Of a stretch of 64,000 nucleotides of DNA, positions 32,357-44,211 are shown in pieces; positions within the stretch are counted from its first letter, which is position 1, and each line of letters starts with the position of its first letter. Origin of the DNA: Lentinula raphanica (Eukaryota > Basidiomycota > Agaricomycetes > Agaricales > Omphalotaceae); assembly GCA_027919835.1 (NCBI GenBank), contig JANVFP010000005.1, positions 806,001 to 870,000 on the forward strand, written 5' to 3'. The position numbers and the translations under genes are program-made. A model generated the notes under the pieces. That model had not been told where the DNA came from. It saw nothing but the letters and a program-made list of their open reading frames with translations, and made no database searches.

Positions 32357-33749
32357 ATGATGTCAGACCGGTCGTTGCATCTCAACGCTTCGAAGAAGTA
32401 TTATTTGACTGGAGGTGATCTGTATCTTCAGGTGAGTTTTCTTGCTTTCTGATAGATTCCTTAGCTGATTTTGTTCCCCTTCCTGGCAGGCTGAGAATAG
32501 TCTATTCAAAGTTCACCGTTATTTCTTCGAGCGAGAATCTCCAAAATTCGTAGAATTGTTAAACAGACCTACTCCCACCGGCCAACAACCCTACGGTACT
32601 CTTCAGAACCCTCTGATACTAGACGTTTCCAGTGAGGAATTCCAGCAGCTTCTATGGGTTTTCTACAATCCGTAAGTTGACACGCCACGTTCTTTGGAGA
32701 ATTCACCAATTCCTTGCTTTCTAGAGTTTTTTCGTACGAAGAAGCCAAGCTGGAAGACTGGGGGTGTATATTATCGTTGGCGTGTCGCTTCAAGTTTCCG
32801 GAAGTGAAGAAACTGGCAGTACGGCACCTGGAAAAGTACAATCTAGACCTTGTCGATCGCATTTCACTCTACCAGGAATGCAATGCCGACGAGGATCTGC
32901 TCATCCCACTCTACGCACAGTTATGTTCTCGAGATCGGACACTAAGTCTGATTGAAACGCACAAGCTAGGATACGAGACAGCTGTCATGGTGTTCCAGGC
33001 GCGAGAGCAGCTCCGTTCCCCCTTAGACCGAGGAAAGAGTCCCTTACCCGATGATATCGAAGAAGGAGAAGTTGAAGATACGATTCGTGATCTCATGAAA
33101 GATATTTTCACTGGAAATCCTAACGATAATCGTAAGAGCATTTCTGCTAATGGCTGGGTGAACACTCCTCGCATTCGTCCTTTGCGCGAGACGCTGACTG
33201 TTGCTTTTTTCTCTGAACAGGCAGCGGCTTACGAAGAGGCATTAGCAACACTCAATATGGAACCGAAATCAAGGAGCGTTCGGAGAATTCAAAGGCCTCT
33301 TCCCCCTCCCGTTCCTACAACGGAAACTCCGTCCGAAGAAATGGATGGATTGCACAAAATGGAAACGATTACGGAAGTATCGACAGTTCGGACTGGGAGG
33401 ACCAATAGTCTCAACTCGGAAAGGACGAACACGAAGCGGTCACCGCAGAGTCCCAATGGCGGTGAGTCTTCATTAAACTCAATCTATAGGATCCCAACCG
33501 AACGAGAATTGGGGTAGTGAAGTCGTCTGGCCAGACACTGAAGAAGAGTCAACTAACGTACAAGAATCAGAACCCGCAACGCCAAAGGAGGAAGTCCATT
33601 CGGAATACTCTACTGGGACTAATCACCCCACGCGACGACCTCCGCCCGATGAACGAAGAAGCTCAATGAGGTCGAGTCGGGCACACACGTTTAGGACTGT
33701 TTCTACCACCTCTGTTCCTCCTCTTCCTGGTACATGGTACGGACCATGA
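32357..33749 (+). CDS. BTB/POZ domain protein 1, 396 aa
   Basis: Exons 32357-32431, 32490-32671, 32725-33157, 33221-33461 and 33490-33749 total 1191 nt in frame. The BTB fold spans residues ~15-180: YYLTGGDLYLQ, then SLFKVHRYFFERESPKFVELL, EEFQQLLWVFYNP and WGCILSLACRFKFPEVKKLAVRHLE split by position. A C-terminal low-complexity region follows (RRPPPDERRSSMRSSRA). Introns fall after GGDLYLQ and inside YNP, as in the two other BTB genes of the window. The family is hugely expanded in Agaricomycetes; many act as protein-interaction modules or Cul3 adaptors, which is not demonstrable here. The intron at 33158-33220 is stop-free and 63 bp, so its removal is probable but not certain. Confidence 0.8.
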
Positions 33750-34515
33750 AAAATACGAATTGAAACTTACGCCTATGAAAAATGTTGTACGTATTATCCT
33801 ATCTGTGTATCGAGTTCATCTGCTGGACGTTTTCGTTATGATATACTATATCACTGTTACAACTTGCTGTTATACTCCGAGTCCCTTGTTATGTTGTAGG
33901 GTTGATTCTGCGAATTATATACTGTTTCTTGCGCGAGGCAATGTCATACGAGAATGGGGTAAGTCAAGGGTAAGTTGTCATTGGAATCCTGATTCCTAAG
34001 GAACAATGAGGCGGTTAAAGCGAGTGTTTGCAAACAGATGCAAATTAAGCGTTAAAATATGCTTCCGCGCGCTCAAATTCCTTCTTTCGCTGTTACAACC
34101 ATTTGCAACTGAGATTAACCAAGACTGCAGCTTATGTGCACTCAAAGACCCTCTTCTGCTGCTGCTGCAATATTTTGCCACGAGCTAACACCATGATCAG
34201 ACCATGATTTAGCAGTGGCCACGAGGCTCGGGGCTGCCAAAGTAACAGCTACGGCTTCATACAAACAACAGGCAATATGAAGAGCAGACGTCTGATCGAA
34301 CAATAGTACAATGAGTTCCGACGATATTGGAAGCCCTAGAATACAGAAACATTTGGCTTTTCAACATGTGTTGCACACGTGTTGCTTAGCCGACATCTGG
34401 GTTCAAATAACGAGTGTTTTTTTCTTGTTTTCTTCCCTCACACATCTCACCTTCACCAGCAAAATATACCCGTCGTTCGGTCAACAGGACATACGACTTC
34501 CTCCCTCCTCTCGAC
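33750..34515. other. Intergenic, nothing recognised
   Basis: Sequence between two BTB genes; no gene, repeat or RNA recognised. Confidence 0.45.
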
Positions 34516-37500
34516 ATGTATTCTCATCAATCTTCTGACTCCGAAGGATTCACGGCCTTGCGCAGACACGAAGAATACTACCTCACCGGAGGTGATCTCT
34601 TTTTCTTGGTATGCTGCTGCGAGTGATGATGAATGTCATAACCGAAGTCTTACCCGCTTTCATTTCGTTTAGATTGAGCAAAACCATTTTCGTGTACATA
34701 GATATTTCTTCGAACGAGAAAGCCAGTGGTTCAAGTTACAGCTCGCGACACCTGCTTCACCCGGGGCAACTCGACAGGGAACGTCAGAATCCACGGCCAT
34801 CGTTCTCGACAATGTTAAGGCAGCTAATTTTGCCAAGTTCCTTTGGGTGTTCTACAACCCGTCAGTATTCCAGATAACCCAATATTTCTTCCTGTATCTG
34901 ACCTGGTCGTACTCAGGAAATACTCATTATACAACAAGGCAAGGGTGGACGATTGGGTTGCTATCATGGAATTAGCTCACCGGTGGGGCTTCCATGAGGT
35001 TATGAAACTAGCAACGAGGGAGATAGAAAAGCTTGAAATGCCGGATATCGACCGTATCGTGGCTTACCACAAGTTTGAAATCGACCGTAGCCTCCTTCTC
35101 CACCGATATGCCGCTCTAACAGCCAGGGAAGAACCGCTCAACCTTGAAGAGGGTATGGCTTTGGGGATGGAGACCACCCTGAAAATCTTCCGCGCACGAG
35201 AACTCGCCCGGGCCCCTCGTGCTGCTGACGGTAGCCGGAGTCCTACCTCTGCCGAGCTCCCAGCCGAGGACATGCAGAGTCTGATTCTTGATCTCTTCGA
35301 AATCCCTGAGTACTCAGAGCCATTGCCAGACGATGAGCCTCCGAGACCTCAGCCGATTAAGAAATCAGAACCGGTCAAAGCCCCCACTCCTATCAAGCCC
35401 GCTTCCCAGCCGCTTAAACCAGCGCCGCCTGTAGCTTCGAAAGAGCCACCAGCGCCACCGGCCAAACCCAACGGGCCCTCTTCCAAATCTACTTCTTCCA
35501 CTGCCGCTGCTGCCACGACGAACCCAACGACATCAACGGCAAACGCTCCAAAACAAACCGGTGGTCCTGCAGGGGGATCTGGCGCGACTGCTAACAAGTC
35601 TACCAATCCCTGGGCTAAACCAACCTTTGCCACTACCGGACCCGCTACTCCCGATGCTACGATCTCACCCGCAGTGTCACCTGAGGTGTCTACAGCTGCC
35701 AGTGCTAAGACTGGCCATGCCACAGAAGTGAAACAGGACGCAAACAAGGATACTGACAAATCTGGCGATAAAGACGCTAAAGACGGTCCAGAGTCGAAGA
35801 AGGTCTCTACAGGTGGATTGGTGAATTCTGTCGTCAGCATCGTTCCAGATTTTGCTAATCCATCCTCGCCTTCTCATCAGATTCGACCAACACTTCAGGT
35901 GGCATTAGTGGACTCACCAGTGCCCTTAGCTCCATTTTCTCCCCCGATACGAGTGGGAATGACAACGCAACTGGAGCTTCCAACGGGAATGGAACCGGAG
36001 AAATCCCTGCCTCTGCCGCCAACATCAAGGAGTCCGACACCCCTCGAAGCCCGACTCCCTCTGGTGGTAACAAAAACAAAAAGAAGGGCCCCAAGAGTCA
36101 ATAGTGATCTTCGATGCTTGGAACTAGACGAGGGCAGTGATGCCGGCAGCATGAAGACGGTAGAAGAGAGTTTCGATGACGACGCAACTTGGGTTGATAG
36201 TGATGAACATGATGATTTTCACGAAGATGATTTTGAGATGAGTGCTAGTGACGAAAAGTCCAAGTTGAAGAAGGATGGTAAGGAGGTGGTAAGCGATGAG
36301 ATTGCGAAAGGAGATGATGTGGTGCCTCACACATTCATTGGTGTAGATGAGGCGACGTCCGTCCCTGTTCACGACGAGACGATAACCTCCGTCCTTGCCA
36401 GTGGTGATCCATTGGTTGGTGTAGACTTCTCAGGTGATGGTACTGTCGAATACACGAAAACAGCGTCAGTCGCTATCCTTGGTGGTACGACTGGTTCAAA
36501 AATAACAGACTCTCTCTCCATCGGACTCAGCAGTACTGAAATGCTAGTCAATGCAGCGCCGGACGCTGATCCTGATGATATCCCGCTTTCGAAACTTGTC
36601 CCATCCACTACTAGTACAACGGAGGGCTCGGGAAAGCTCGCATACGCTGCTGATGACACTGATCAGCCAGCTCTGGAGATTGCCCCTGGCACCTCGGGAG
36701 TGCAGGATCCCTCGCCTGTTGGCACTCAATCCGTCATCGAGAATAGCGAGCTAGTAGATATCAATAAATCCGTTTCGGGTGAAATCTCAGTCCTCAATGC
36801 CATTGCAGAGGCGGGAGTTGATACTGTTGCTCATGATGATACAACTCCCCAAGCTCCATCGGCCACAGCCAATATGACACCAGACGAAGTGCGTCCTGTG
36901 TCGGATGAACATGCGAAAGATATTTCGCAAACCCTTTCTGGGGAGCATAGTCTTGAGTCTGTTCAGCCTGATGCAGACGACAAGACTCCGTCGACTGTTC
37001 CTTCGGACTCAGCACGGATAGAAACCGATGTCCTTTCTGCTGATCCGAAGAGTAAAGAAACCGAAACCGTCGCTACTGCTGAGCAGGAAGCGCAAGCCGC
37101 CATCAGTGACGAGTTCATCCAGAGTCCCTCCCTCGATAGTAATCGTTCTCCAAATGCGCCCATCTTCACTCAACCTAACTCGGACTTTGCTGGAGGAGAA
37201 TCGCTGCAAACTTCGAGTTCGACGAGCACTCTGAATGATCATTCGACTGGTGACACGCTCCCAGGGCAAACAGCACCCTTGGAAAGCACTGAGAACAGTC
37301 TCGTCAATTCGAAAGCTGACCAAAACGAGCCTGAGCGCATCATTGCAGTCGACTCGGATGTTCCCCCTCCTGTGCCAGACAAGGAAGTCAATTCTTTGCA
37401 AGACACGACGAATTCTGGAACCGCAGAAGCTTCGACGACTGTCTCTGGAGATCATGATGATCCCGCCTCCTCTACAGTAGACCCCTTCGGCAGCACGCCT

Positions 37501-38193
37501 CAAGTTGATGACCAGACCGTTTCAAGCGAAGCGAACAATTCCAATAACCTTGCTCAGGCAGATCAGATAGATGACTTCAAACCCACGTCCACCGACACAT
37601 CGAATAACGAGCCTTCCGGCGAGAATGAGAAAGGTGACGAAGTTCAGGCAACAAGCGACCCTATACCCGACGCAATGACACCTTCAGAGGATTCTAAAGC
37701 TCTCGCACCCGTTGCTCCCGATGTCGTCAATACTGTCGCAGAACCAGAAGCAGGTTCTAACTTGGATACTGATGCAAAGCTGGAAGACTCCACAGCACCA
37801 TCGACGCTGCTGGAGAAGCCAGACTTCCTCAAAGTATTCAATTTCAATTTCGGTGGCGATAGTGATGAGACCTTTCGATTTGGACGAGAACCTACCTTAA
37901 CCGAGACGGCAACTGATACTCGAGCAGATTCCGAGAAGGCAAGTGGCGCCTCCATACTGGATGCCACTGGCAATCCAGATTCAAACGATAATACTGTCTC
38001 GTCTGAAACAACCAAGGACTACTCGAGCATCTGGGATGCTGCTCATAATCTAGACGCAGGCGGTACGTCAGCTAGAGACGCAGTGAAAAATCTGGACCTC
38101 TCTGTCTTTGGTGACGACGATGAATTCTTTGATTCACGGGAAGATCCTCAGGGAGAGGAAAACGGAGCTTTCTTGAACTTCATGGCGCAGTGA
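34516..38193 (+). CDS. BTB/POZ domain protein 2 with very long acidic tail (frame uncertain after 35.8 kb)
   Basis: Exons 34516-34608, 34673-34860 and from 34917 onward. The BTB part reads YYLTGGDLFFL, HFRVHRYFFERESQWF, FAKFLWVFYNP and WGFHEVMKLATREIEKLEMP. If the third exon is read straight to 38193 the product is 1185 aa: a Pro/Ala/Thr-rich linker, then ~700 residues of acidic, Ser/Thr-rich disorder with short motifs (KPDFLKVFNFNFGGDSDETFRF by position near 37830; FGDDDEFFDSRED near the end). However, removing a plausible intron 35813-35880 (branch TTGCTAATCC) moves the frame into a better-looking segment that ends at TAG 36102-36104 (466 aa). Both readings are given; see findings. Function inferred only from the BTB domain. 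Confidence 0.7.
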
Positions 38194-38574
38194 ACATTCC
38201 ATCAGCATTCCATCCAAGTACCAGTGTACCGATTTAACTCTGTTAATAATTTATATAAACATGGTTCAGGTAACCAACCTAATGTATGGTATCAGTACTC
38301 GTAGTTCACGTTGTATATATAATATGTAGTTTTCTTACTCACAGGGGCAAGCCAAGCCACCAGCCACCAGACCAGGGATCAGGATATACACTGAAACATG
38401 AGAACAATGAGGAGCTTCTCTCGTATGTTCTCTTTTTTCCTGAGCATGGCTGCAGCTGCGTGGCACCTCTGCCAATCATGGATCCACAAGCCGAAGGCTA
38501 GGATTGGCATTTTCATAACAGGATTGCATCATCAGAGTTCGCAGCCGATCAGCTCGTATCTAAAGAGACGAGTA
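38194..38574. other. Intergenic, convergent 3' ends
   Basis: Between the BTB2 3' end and the minus-strand membrane-protein gene; AT-rich start, no gene recognised. Confidence 0.4.
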
Positions 38575-38934
38575 TTAACATTCCCGACTTGGTGAGTAGA
38601 GTATGTTTTCAAAGCACGAACCAGCATCGGAAGAACGCCTATGACTCGAACGACCCAATAAAGCATCCTTCCAGCTTATTTTCTTCTCGAAACCATCCTC
38701 TCCGTCACGCTGAGAGTCCCGCGCAAGTCGTCTCAATCTCTGAAGATCAGCTGATGACAGTGGAGAATTCGACCGCAATTCGTTCGCTATGGACTGTAAT
38801 ATAGACTCTTGAGCGTCCACACGGGCTTTTTCGTCTGCAAACGCGCTTCTTTGATATACGAGATGCAAGGAGAGTGAAACATTAGCGACAGAGTATAGGA
38901 TATGTGGAAGATAGCCAGAGAACAATGGTGGCAT
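38575..38934 (-). CDS. Small conserved membrane-associated protein, ~119 aa
   Basis: ATG at 38934 gives MPPLFSGYLPHILYSVANVSLSLHLV, a hydrophobic N-terminal segment, followed by a basic/helical region (QESILQSIANELRSN, LQRLRRLARDSQRDG, ISWKDALLG). I recall a conserved, uncharacterised Agaricomycete protein with this layout, possibly of a mitochondrial or ER membrane. The last ~25 residues may be intron, because a GT...AG pair allows a different C-terminus downstream. It is divergent from the methyltransferase, with 88 bp between the two start codons, so they likely share a bidirectional promoter. Confidence 0.55.
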   Translation of the reverse strand: MPPLFSGYLPHILYSVANVSLSLHLVYQRSAFADEKARVDAQESILQSIANELRSNSPLSSADLQRLRRLARDSQRDGEDGFEKKISWKDALLGRSSHRRSSDAGSCFENILYSPSREC

Positions 38935-39022
38935 TGGGGGAAAGATTCAAAGAACGAGTTTTGTCGCACGGTCTTTGTTTCTTTCTCACTCATCATTTCC
39001 AAGCTTCCTCTCGCAATTTCCA

Positions 39023-39685
39023 ATGTCAGCTTCAGATCCGAAAACTATAGTAAAGGACGGCTACGACGCTATAGCTCTGAAATACCATCAGTGGGCTTCT
39101 CCACGACCGACGAAGAAACGAACGGAGTACATCGAGAGACTCGGGCAATCATTACCCAAAGGCTCTAAGGTCCTGGAATTGGGATGTGGCGCTGGTTTAC
39201 CAGCGACTCAGCAGTTGGTCGACCAAGGTTTTGACGTGACCGGGGTCGATATCTCATCTTCTCAGCTAGCTCTTGCGAAAGAACATGTACCTGCAGCACA
39301 TTTCATGCAGGGTGATATGATGGCTATAGAATTCCCAGAACAATCTTTCGACGCAGTCATGGCATTCTATTCACTGTTCCATCTTCCGCGCGACGAGCAT
39401 GGGCTTATGCTGAAGAAGATGGTTCAATGGCTGAAGCCAGGAGGCTGGCTGTTGTTCAATACAGGGACTAAAGAGGAAGAACGAACGCGTGATTGGATGG
39501 GCGTGAAGATGTTTTCATCGAGTCTTGGAGTTGAGGGAAATGAGCAGATTCTAGCAGAATATGGTCTGGAGCTGACAGATGTGGAGGCGGTCATTGACGC
39601 AGAGATGGTTGGAAGTTTTGAAGAGAAGTTTCATTGGATATGGGCCAGGAAAGGGTTTCGAAAGATTGATACTCCTAAGTCGTAG
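39023..39685 (+). CDS. Class I SAM-dependent methyltransferase, 220 aa
   Basis: A single-exon gene. I chose the ATG at 39023 (MSASDPKTIVKDGYDAIA) because homologous proteins start with this DxYDxxA motif and the upstream in-frame Met sits in leader-like sequence. SAM-binding motif I is KVLELGCGAGLPAT, the acidic motif II end is VTGVDIS, and post-I/IV are MQGDMMAIEFPEQSFDAV and LKPGGWLLFNTG. The length is typical of small-molecule methyltransferases of the type 11/25 group. The substrate is unknown. Intact. Confidence 0.85.
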   Translation: MSASDPKTIVKDGYDAIALKYHQWASPRPTKKRTEYIERLGQSLPKGSKVLELGCGAGLPATQQLVDQGFDVTGVDISSSQLALAKEHVPAAHFMQGDMMAIEFPEQSFDAVMAFYSLFHLPRDEHGLMLKKMVQWLKPGGWLLFNTGTKEEERTRDWMGVKMFSSSLGVEGNEQILAEYGLELTDVEAVIDAEMVGSFEEKFHWIWARKGFRKIDTPKS

Positions 39686-39818
39686 TGAACCGTGAGTCGA
39701 AGCCGGGAGTTTGTTAGGAGATAGGCTCGGGGTACGATGCGCAGAATTTCCAACCATGTACTATTAGGGAATTTCATATTCTACTGACATTACTTATAAT
39801 AAAGGATGCCGAGTGAAT

Positions 39819-41297
39819 ATGCAACGTGGATCCTCCTTATCGATGAACGAGTCACTGAAGACGGTTTGGCTGGACGTTGATCCTGTAAGTTCTTCCCTGT
39901 CCTTCCACCTTCCACCAAACGTTCCATCAACCCTTCTGGCAGGGACACGACGATGCTACAGCCATAATGCTCGCACTGAATTTACCCAATATCCATCTTT
40001 TGGGGATTTCAACGGTAAGTAATTGGAACATAATCATCGTTACATATCGACCTGATACCATCTCTTAACCAGGTTCATGGCAATGCCAGCTCTCACCACA
40101 CGGCGCTCAATGCGGCTCGATGTCTCTTTGCGTTTGGTGGAGGTGCACTCAACCAGAATGTATCCGTGTATCCAGGAGCCTCACACCCTCTTATTCTGCC
40201 TACGAAACATGACCCAGAAATTCATGGACCAGACGGTTTAGGGGGGGTTGAAGGATTACCCAGTGCTGATGAACCGAGCGTTGAAGCGTTCATCGCGAGA
40301 GATGAAAAGGGGGAAATCGTTAGAGCGTTAGAGGGCATGGCAGATCAGATCAAGCGTTTCCGGGATCAGAGAAGCAGTGAAGAGAAAGTGACGATTGTAT
40401 CTTGCGGCCCAATGACGAACCTCGCGCTTTTCGTGAGTGTGTATCCGGAATTGCTCGAAATCGTGGAGCAGATTGTTTTCATGGGTGGAGGGGTTGGTCT
40501 CGGTAATAGATCAGCTGTCGCTGGTCAGTGTTAGGTTCGAGGTTATGGAATTATCATCTACTGACGGCTTTTCCAGAATTCAACATCCTATGTGATCGTG
40601 AGTCGAAATGGATACCTTTTCACAATAACTAACAAAGGAAGCCGATAGCTCATGCTGCACAAATTGTTCTCGATGCACCCGTGCCCACTGTCATGATCCC
40701 ACTCAACGTTACACATACTGCCATATTCACCAGAGAGATCCAACTCGGACTCCTACGTCCGGAAAATCCACATTCAACAGACCGTACAGAACAATTAAGT
40801 GCCAACTCTACTTCTTCCTCCTTGCCACATGCAGCTACTCCGCTTCGTCATACACTTTCCACCCTAATCACGTTCTTCTCCTCCACGTATGTCTCTACCT
40901 TCGGTCCTCAATTTGCTTCTGGTCCTCCATTACACGACGCACTAACCATTGCGTACGTTGCATGTCCTGAGTTATTTTCGGAGAAGAAGCGACATAGAGT
41001 CGACGTAGAATTGAGTGGAATGTATACTCGGGGCGAGACGGTCGTTGATCTGTATGGCTACAGAGATGATGAGTGGAAGAATTATGACGACGACGACGGA
41101 CGAAGTTGGGGGAGAGAGGGAAAGAACTGTATCGTCGTACAAGCGTTGAATGTACGTTCTCCATTCGATAGACTTGACTGATTTATTCTGAAGTCATTGT
41201 TCTCTAGGTCAATACATTCTTCGACATGTTCCTCGCTTGTGTCGCTCGTTGTGATGCAGTATCGCCTTTGAACAAACAAACGCATTGTTCTACATAG
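39819..41297 (+). CDS. Inosine-uridine-preferring nucleoside hydrolase, 400 aa
   Basis: Exons 39819-39884, 39943-40014, 40073-40523, 40577-40597 (21 bp), 40649-41151 and 41208-41297 total 1203 nt in frame. The Ca-binding N-terminal motif is split by intron 1 and reads LDVDPGHDDATA, the nucleoside hydrolase signature. Then come STVHGNAS, VSCGPMTNLAL, FMGGGVGLGNRS, EFNILCDPHAAQIVLDAP and GPPLHDALTIAY with the catalytic-site His. The family cleaves ribonucleosides to base and ribose for nucleoside salvage (yeast Urh1 type), in the cytosol. Start could also be the second Met (MNESLKTVW). Intact. Confidence 0.88.
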
Positions 41298-41532
41298 ACA
41301 AAAATGAAGATCAGGTCAAATGTACGAGCAATCTCTCGAAATTCAACACAGCTAGTGTAGGGACAACTCTACGGTCATTCCATTTGATGAGCGACGTTGA
41401 AATTTATTAATTATGAAACGGAAGGCACAGTAAGTGTGATTTGGGTCTATACTACTACTGCCAGGGAGTATTGTGACAGAGAAGTGATGTGACTCCGATA
41501 TCGAATATACGGGATTTTTACAAAACCGCAAC

Positions 41533-42103
41533 CTAGTACTCATACTCCTCCTCCCGACCTAGCGTTCTCAAGTTCTCCGTTATGCCATATGTGATATCCT
41601 TCCAATCAGAGTCGTCGCCGTACTCCTGTCTATGCATCGAAGTAAGTGTGATATCAATGCTATCTCCCACCCAGTCTCCATGTTCAAGCCATGTAGCTCT
41701 GCTGCCAAGACTACCATCAGCGAAGTGACCAATGAGCGAGTACAGTATTGTGGTAAGGCGATATGGCAGACTGATCACGTATTGCCGTTTGGTGTGGTGC
41801 GGATCATCCTGTCATCCCCCTCTGTCTCGGTGGGCGTTAATACGCTGAAGCTGAAGGCAAGCCAAGGCGAAAACAGGTCGCCACGGAAATCCATCAATGC
41901 CTTTTGCGCGGATCACTGTACCATCCGTTGTTACTGGAGATAGGGGAGATATCCAGCTCCAAAGACGCATACTAGGAATAACATGAGTTGTGAGGAGACG
42001 AATAGTTGTGTGGTCAGTATCGCGCCAGAAACTCTCTTCAAATGTTGTTCGAGGTGTGGAGATGTGCTTGTAATCTTAAAGACGTTCCAGAATTCTTTGA
42101 GCG
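41533..42103 (-). pseudogene. F-box-like family member A, truncated and frameshifted
   Basis: The C-terminal frame (41778-41533: YSLIGHFADGS, WLEHGDWVGDSIDITL, GDDSDWKDITYGI) matches gene B closely. Upstream on the minus strand, similarity continues with small indels (a base is missing near 41805 relative to B). At about 41960-41985 it jumps directly to exon-1-like sequence (CCAGAAACTCTCTTCAA near 42025), losing the whole F-box half and the intron. It is adjacent to gene B in the same orientation, so probably an old tandem duplicate. Confidence 0.75.
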
Positions 42104-42514
42104 GGCAAGGACGGTTGCAACGTAGTCTCCCGAGTCAGACTAGTTGCAACGCGCCGTCCAGAACGAACGAACTTCGGTTGTCGTCCCAATGTTGCGGTCG
42201 AAAACCAAAATATTCACGCCCAGTGCAGTGTGCATGCCCATTGCCTGCCACCACGGCGTATTGGCATTTTCAATGATGAGTTAGAGTCTGTTAGACTGCC
42301 TAGTGCCCTTCCTTTGCTCAGCAATACTTACTAGAATCATCCTTTGACTGGTTGGTTTCCGTATAACAGGATGGCCTAGGATGGCTTTGAAATTCGGAGT
42401 ACAAATTCAAATGATCATGTAGTCGTACATACCAACTGCTCATGTGTAAGATTCAACAGCATTGAATACTTACTACAGAGAAGTGAAGCAAAACAGTAGA
42501 AGTATCGGATTCTT

Positions 42515-43602
42515 TCAGAACTGGAACCTGTTCTCGTACCCCTCTTCACGACAAAGCGATCTCAGTTTTTTCCTAATGCCATCTGTGATATCCTTCCAAT
42601 CCGAGTCATCACCGTACTCCTGCTTATGCATCGAAGCCAGTGCGATATCAATTTTATTCCCAGCCCAGTCTCCATGTTCGAGCCATCCACCTCTAGGACT
42701 ACCAGAAGCAAAATGGCCAATGAGCGAGTACAACATTTGTGTGAAGTGACTTGGCAGAGTGATAACATATTGTCGTTTGGTGTAGTTGCGGATCAACCAG
42801 TTGTCCCCTTTCGCCTTAGAGGGCATGAAATCGTTGAGATCGAAGGTGAGCCAGGGCTTCAACAAATCGCTGGCACGGAGATTCATCAATGCCTTCGATC
42901 TGCGTGGATTACTCCGGTGCCACCTATTGCTCCTGGCGCCAGGGGAGGTATCCAATATCAAAGACGCAAAGTCGTAAGGGGCACAGGATAAATGCCTTCC
43001 GAGTTTGACATTGTCGGTGTCTGACGGTTCATCGATGTCGTCGTCAACATCGTTCGGAAGAATCTTTCTATAGTATGCCTTCTCTTCGTCGGTAAACATT
43101 CCGTTGGGCACTGTCTCGGTATGATCTCCCAAGAAAATAACACGACAGCCAGCCCAGCTTTTTTGCTTGACTTCATCGAAAATCATGCGATATCGGATTG
43201 GGTGAGTCAATTCCCAAATGGCGACACATGTAACGGAAAAGAAAATGAGGTCGAGATAGTCTTCGAGTTCTTCTGCAATGGCGAACAAGAGCTCCGGGGG
43301 AAGCAATAAAAGAGTTGTTGCTGTAAAATCATTCGCAGAACTGCTAAACAGAGAAGATAGTGTCAGTAGGATCATAGAACTTGAAAGAATAGATAGCCGT
43401 CTGAGCCTGTCTCAACCTACTTCGCTTTTCCCTTTCTTGCCCTGGAAACGACTGTCCGGAATAAGTAGCATGACGGGATAATAGGCGTTGTGAGGAGAGT
43501 GATAGTCTTGTCGTCATTATTGTGCCAGAAACTCTCTTCAAGGGTTGTTTGACTTTTGGTGTTGCCCTTGTCGATATTGAAAACTCTCCAGTATTCCTCC
43601 AT
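42515..43602 (-). CDS. F-box-like family member B, 336 aa
   Basis: Exons 43602-43421 and 43343-42515 total 1011 nt. Exon 1 encodes the family N-terminus MEEYWRVFNIDKGNTKSQ, ending in a basic run. Exon 2 begins just before the F-box-like helix pair (LLLPPELLFAIAEELEDYLDL, IFFSVTCVAIWELTHPIRYR), then KSWAGCRVIFLG, GMFTDEEKAYY, an acidic loop, and a conserved C-terminal block (GDNWLIRNYTKRQYV, LYSLIGHFASGSP, HGDWAGNKIDIALASMHKQE, SDWKDITDGIRKKL). I recall this as a large Agaricales-specific family whose founding function is unknown; F-box-type SCF involvement is only inferred. Confidence 0.75.
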
Positions 43603-43665
43603 GCTGGCCGTTGTAGTACTTGAAGGAGCTTGAAGGTGAATGAGCAAACTTGAAAACCGCAACAA

Positions 43666-44157
43666 ATTGAAACTCGTAGTTCACTCAAGCTGTTCATGAC
43701 AACGAGTGCATTTCAAGCTCGGTAGCAATGCCGCTCATGTGTGATTTTATCGATTATTATTGTTGATCAAACTTCAAGTCACGTCCTTCAATTCATGTAG
43801 CTCAATGCCCATTCCCCTGACTTTGCGCGCAGACCATCGGCATCGCTTGACTCGTCCATGATTCTGATGTCCCTTGGGTTGCCTCATATTGTCACAGTTG
43901 TAGTCGTAGTCGTACGCATGCTTCTATGCCCTTGATGATGCTGAGAACTTTAAGTTACTCGCCATGTTCTCCCACTAATCTTCGGAGTCACAGTGTGGCT
44001 CGACGCATCCAGTACCAGTCATTTGAAGCCACTTAAACTAGCATAAATTCTACCTCCAAGGATAGAATGCCTATGTAGTCATTTTTTCAAAGATGTTAGA
44101 CACAGTCGGCGAGCACTATATTCAAGGTTACACAAAGAAATCGCTTAAACATGGATA
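43666..44157. other. Intergenic between family members B and C
   Basis: No gene or repeat recognised; it includes the leader of gene B and the 3' flank of gene C. Confidence 0.4.
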
Positions 44158-44211
44158 TTGAACGAACATTTGAACTCATCCGAATCGTTCCAAACTGCCT
44201 CCTCCAATCCT

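Noticed and set aside
37009..37503. 164-residue minus-strand frame within the BTB2 tail
   Set aside because: Antisense to strongly biased coding sequence; no motif or leader.
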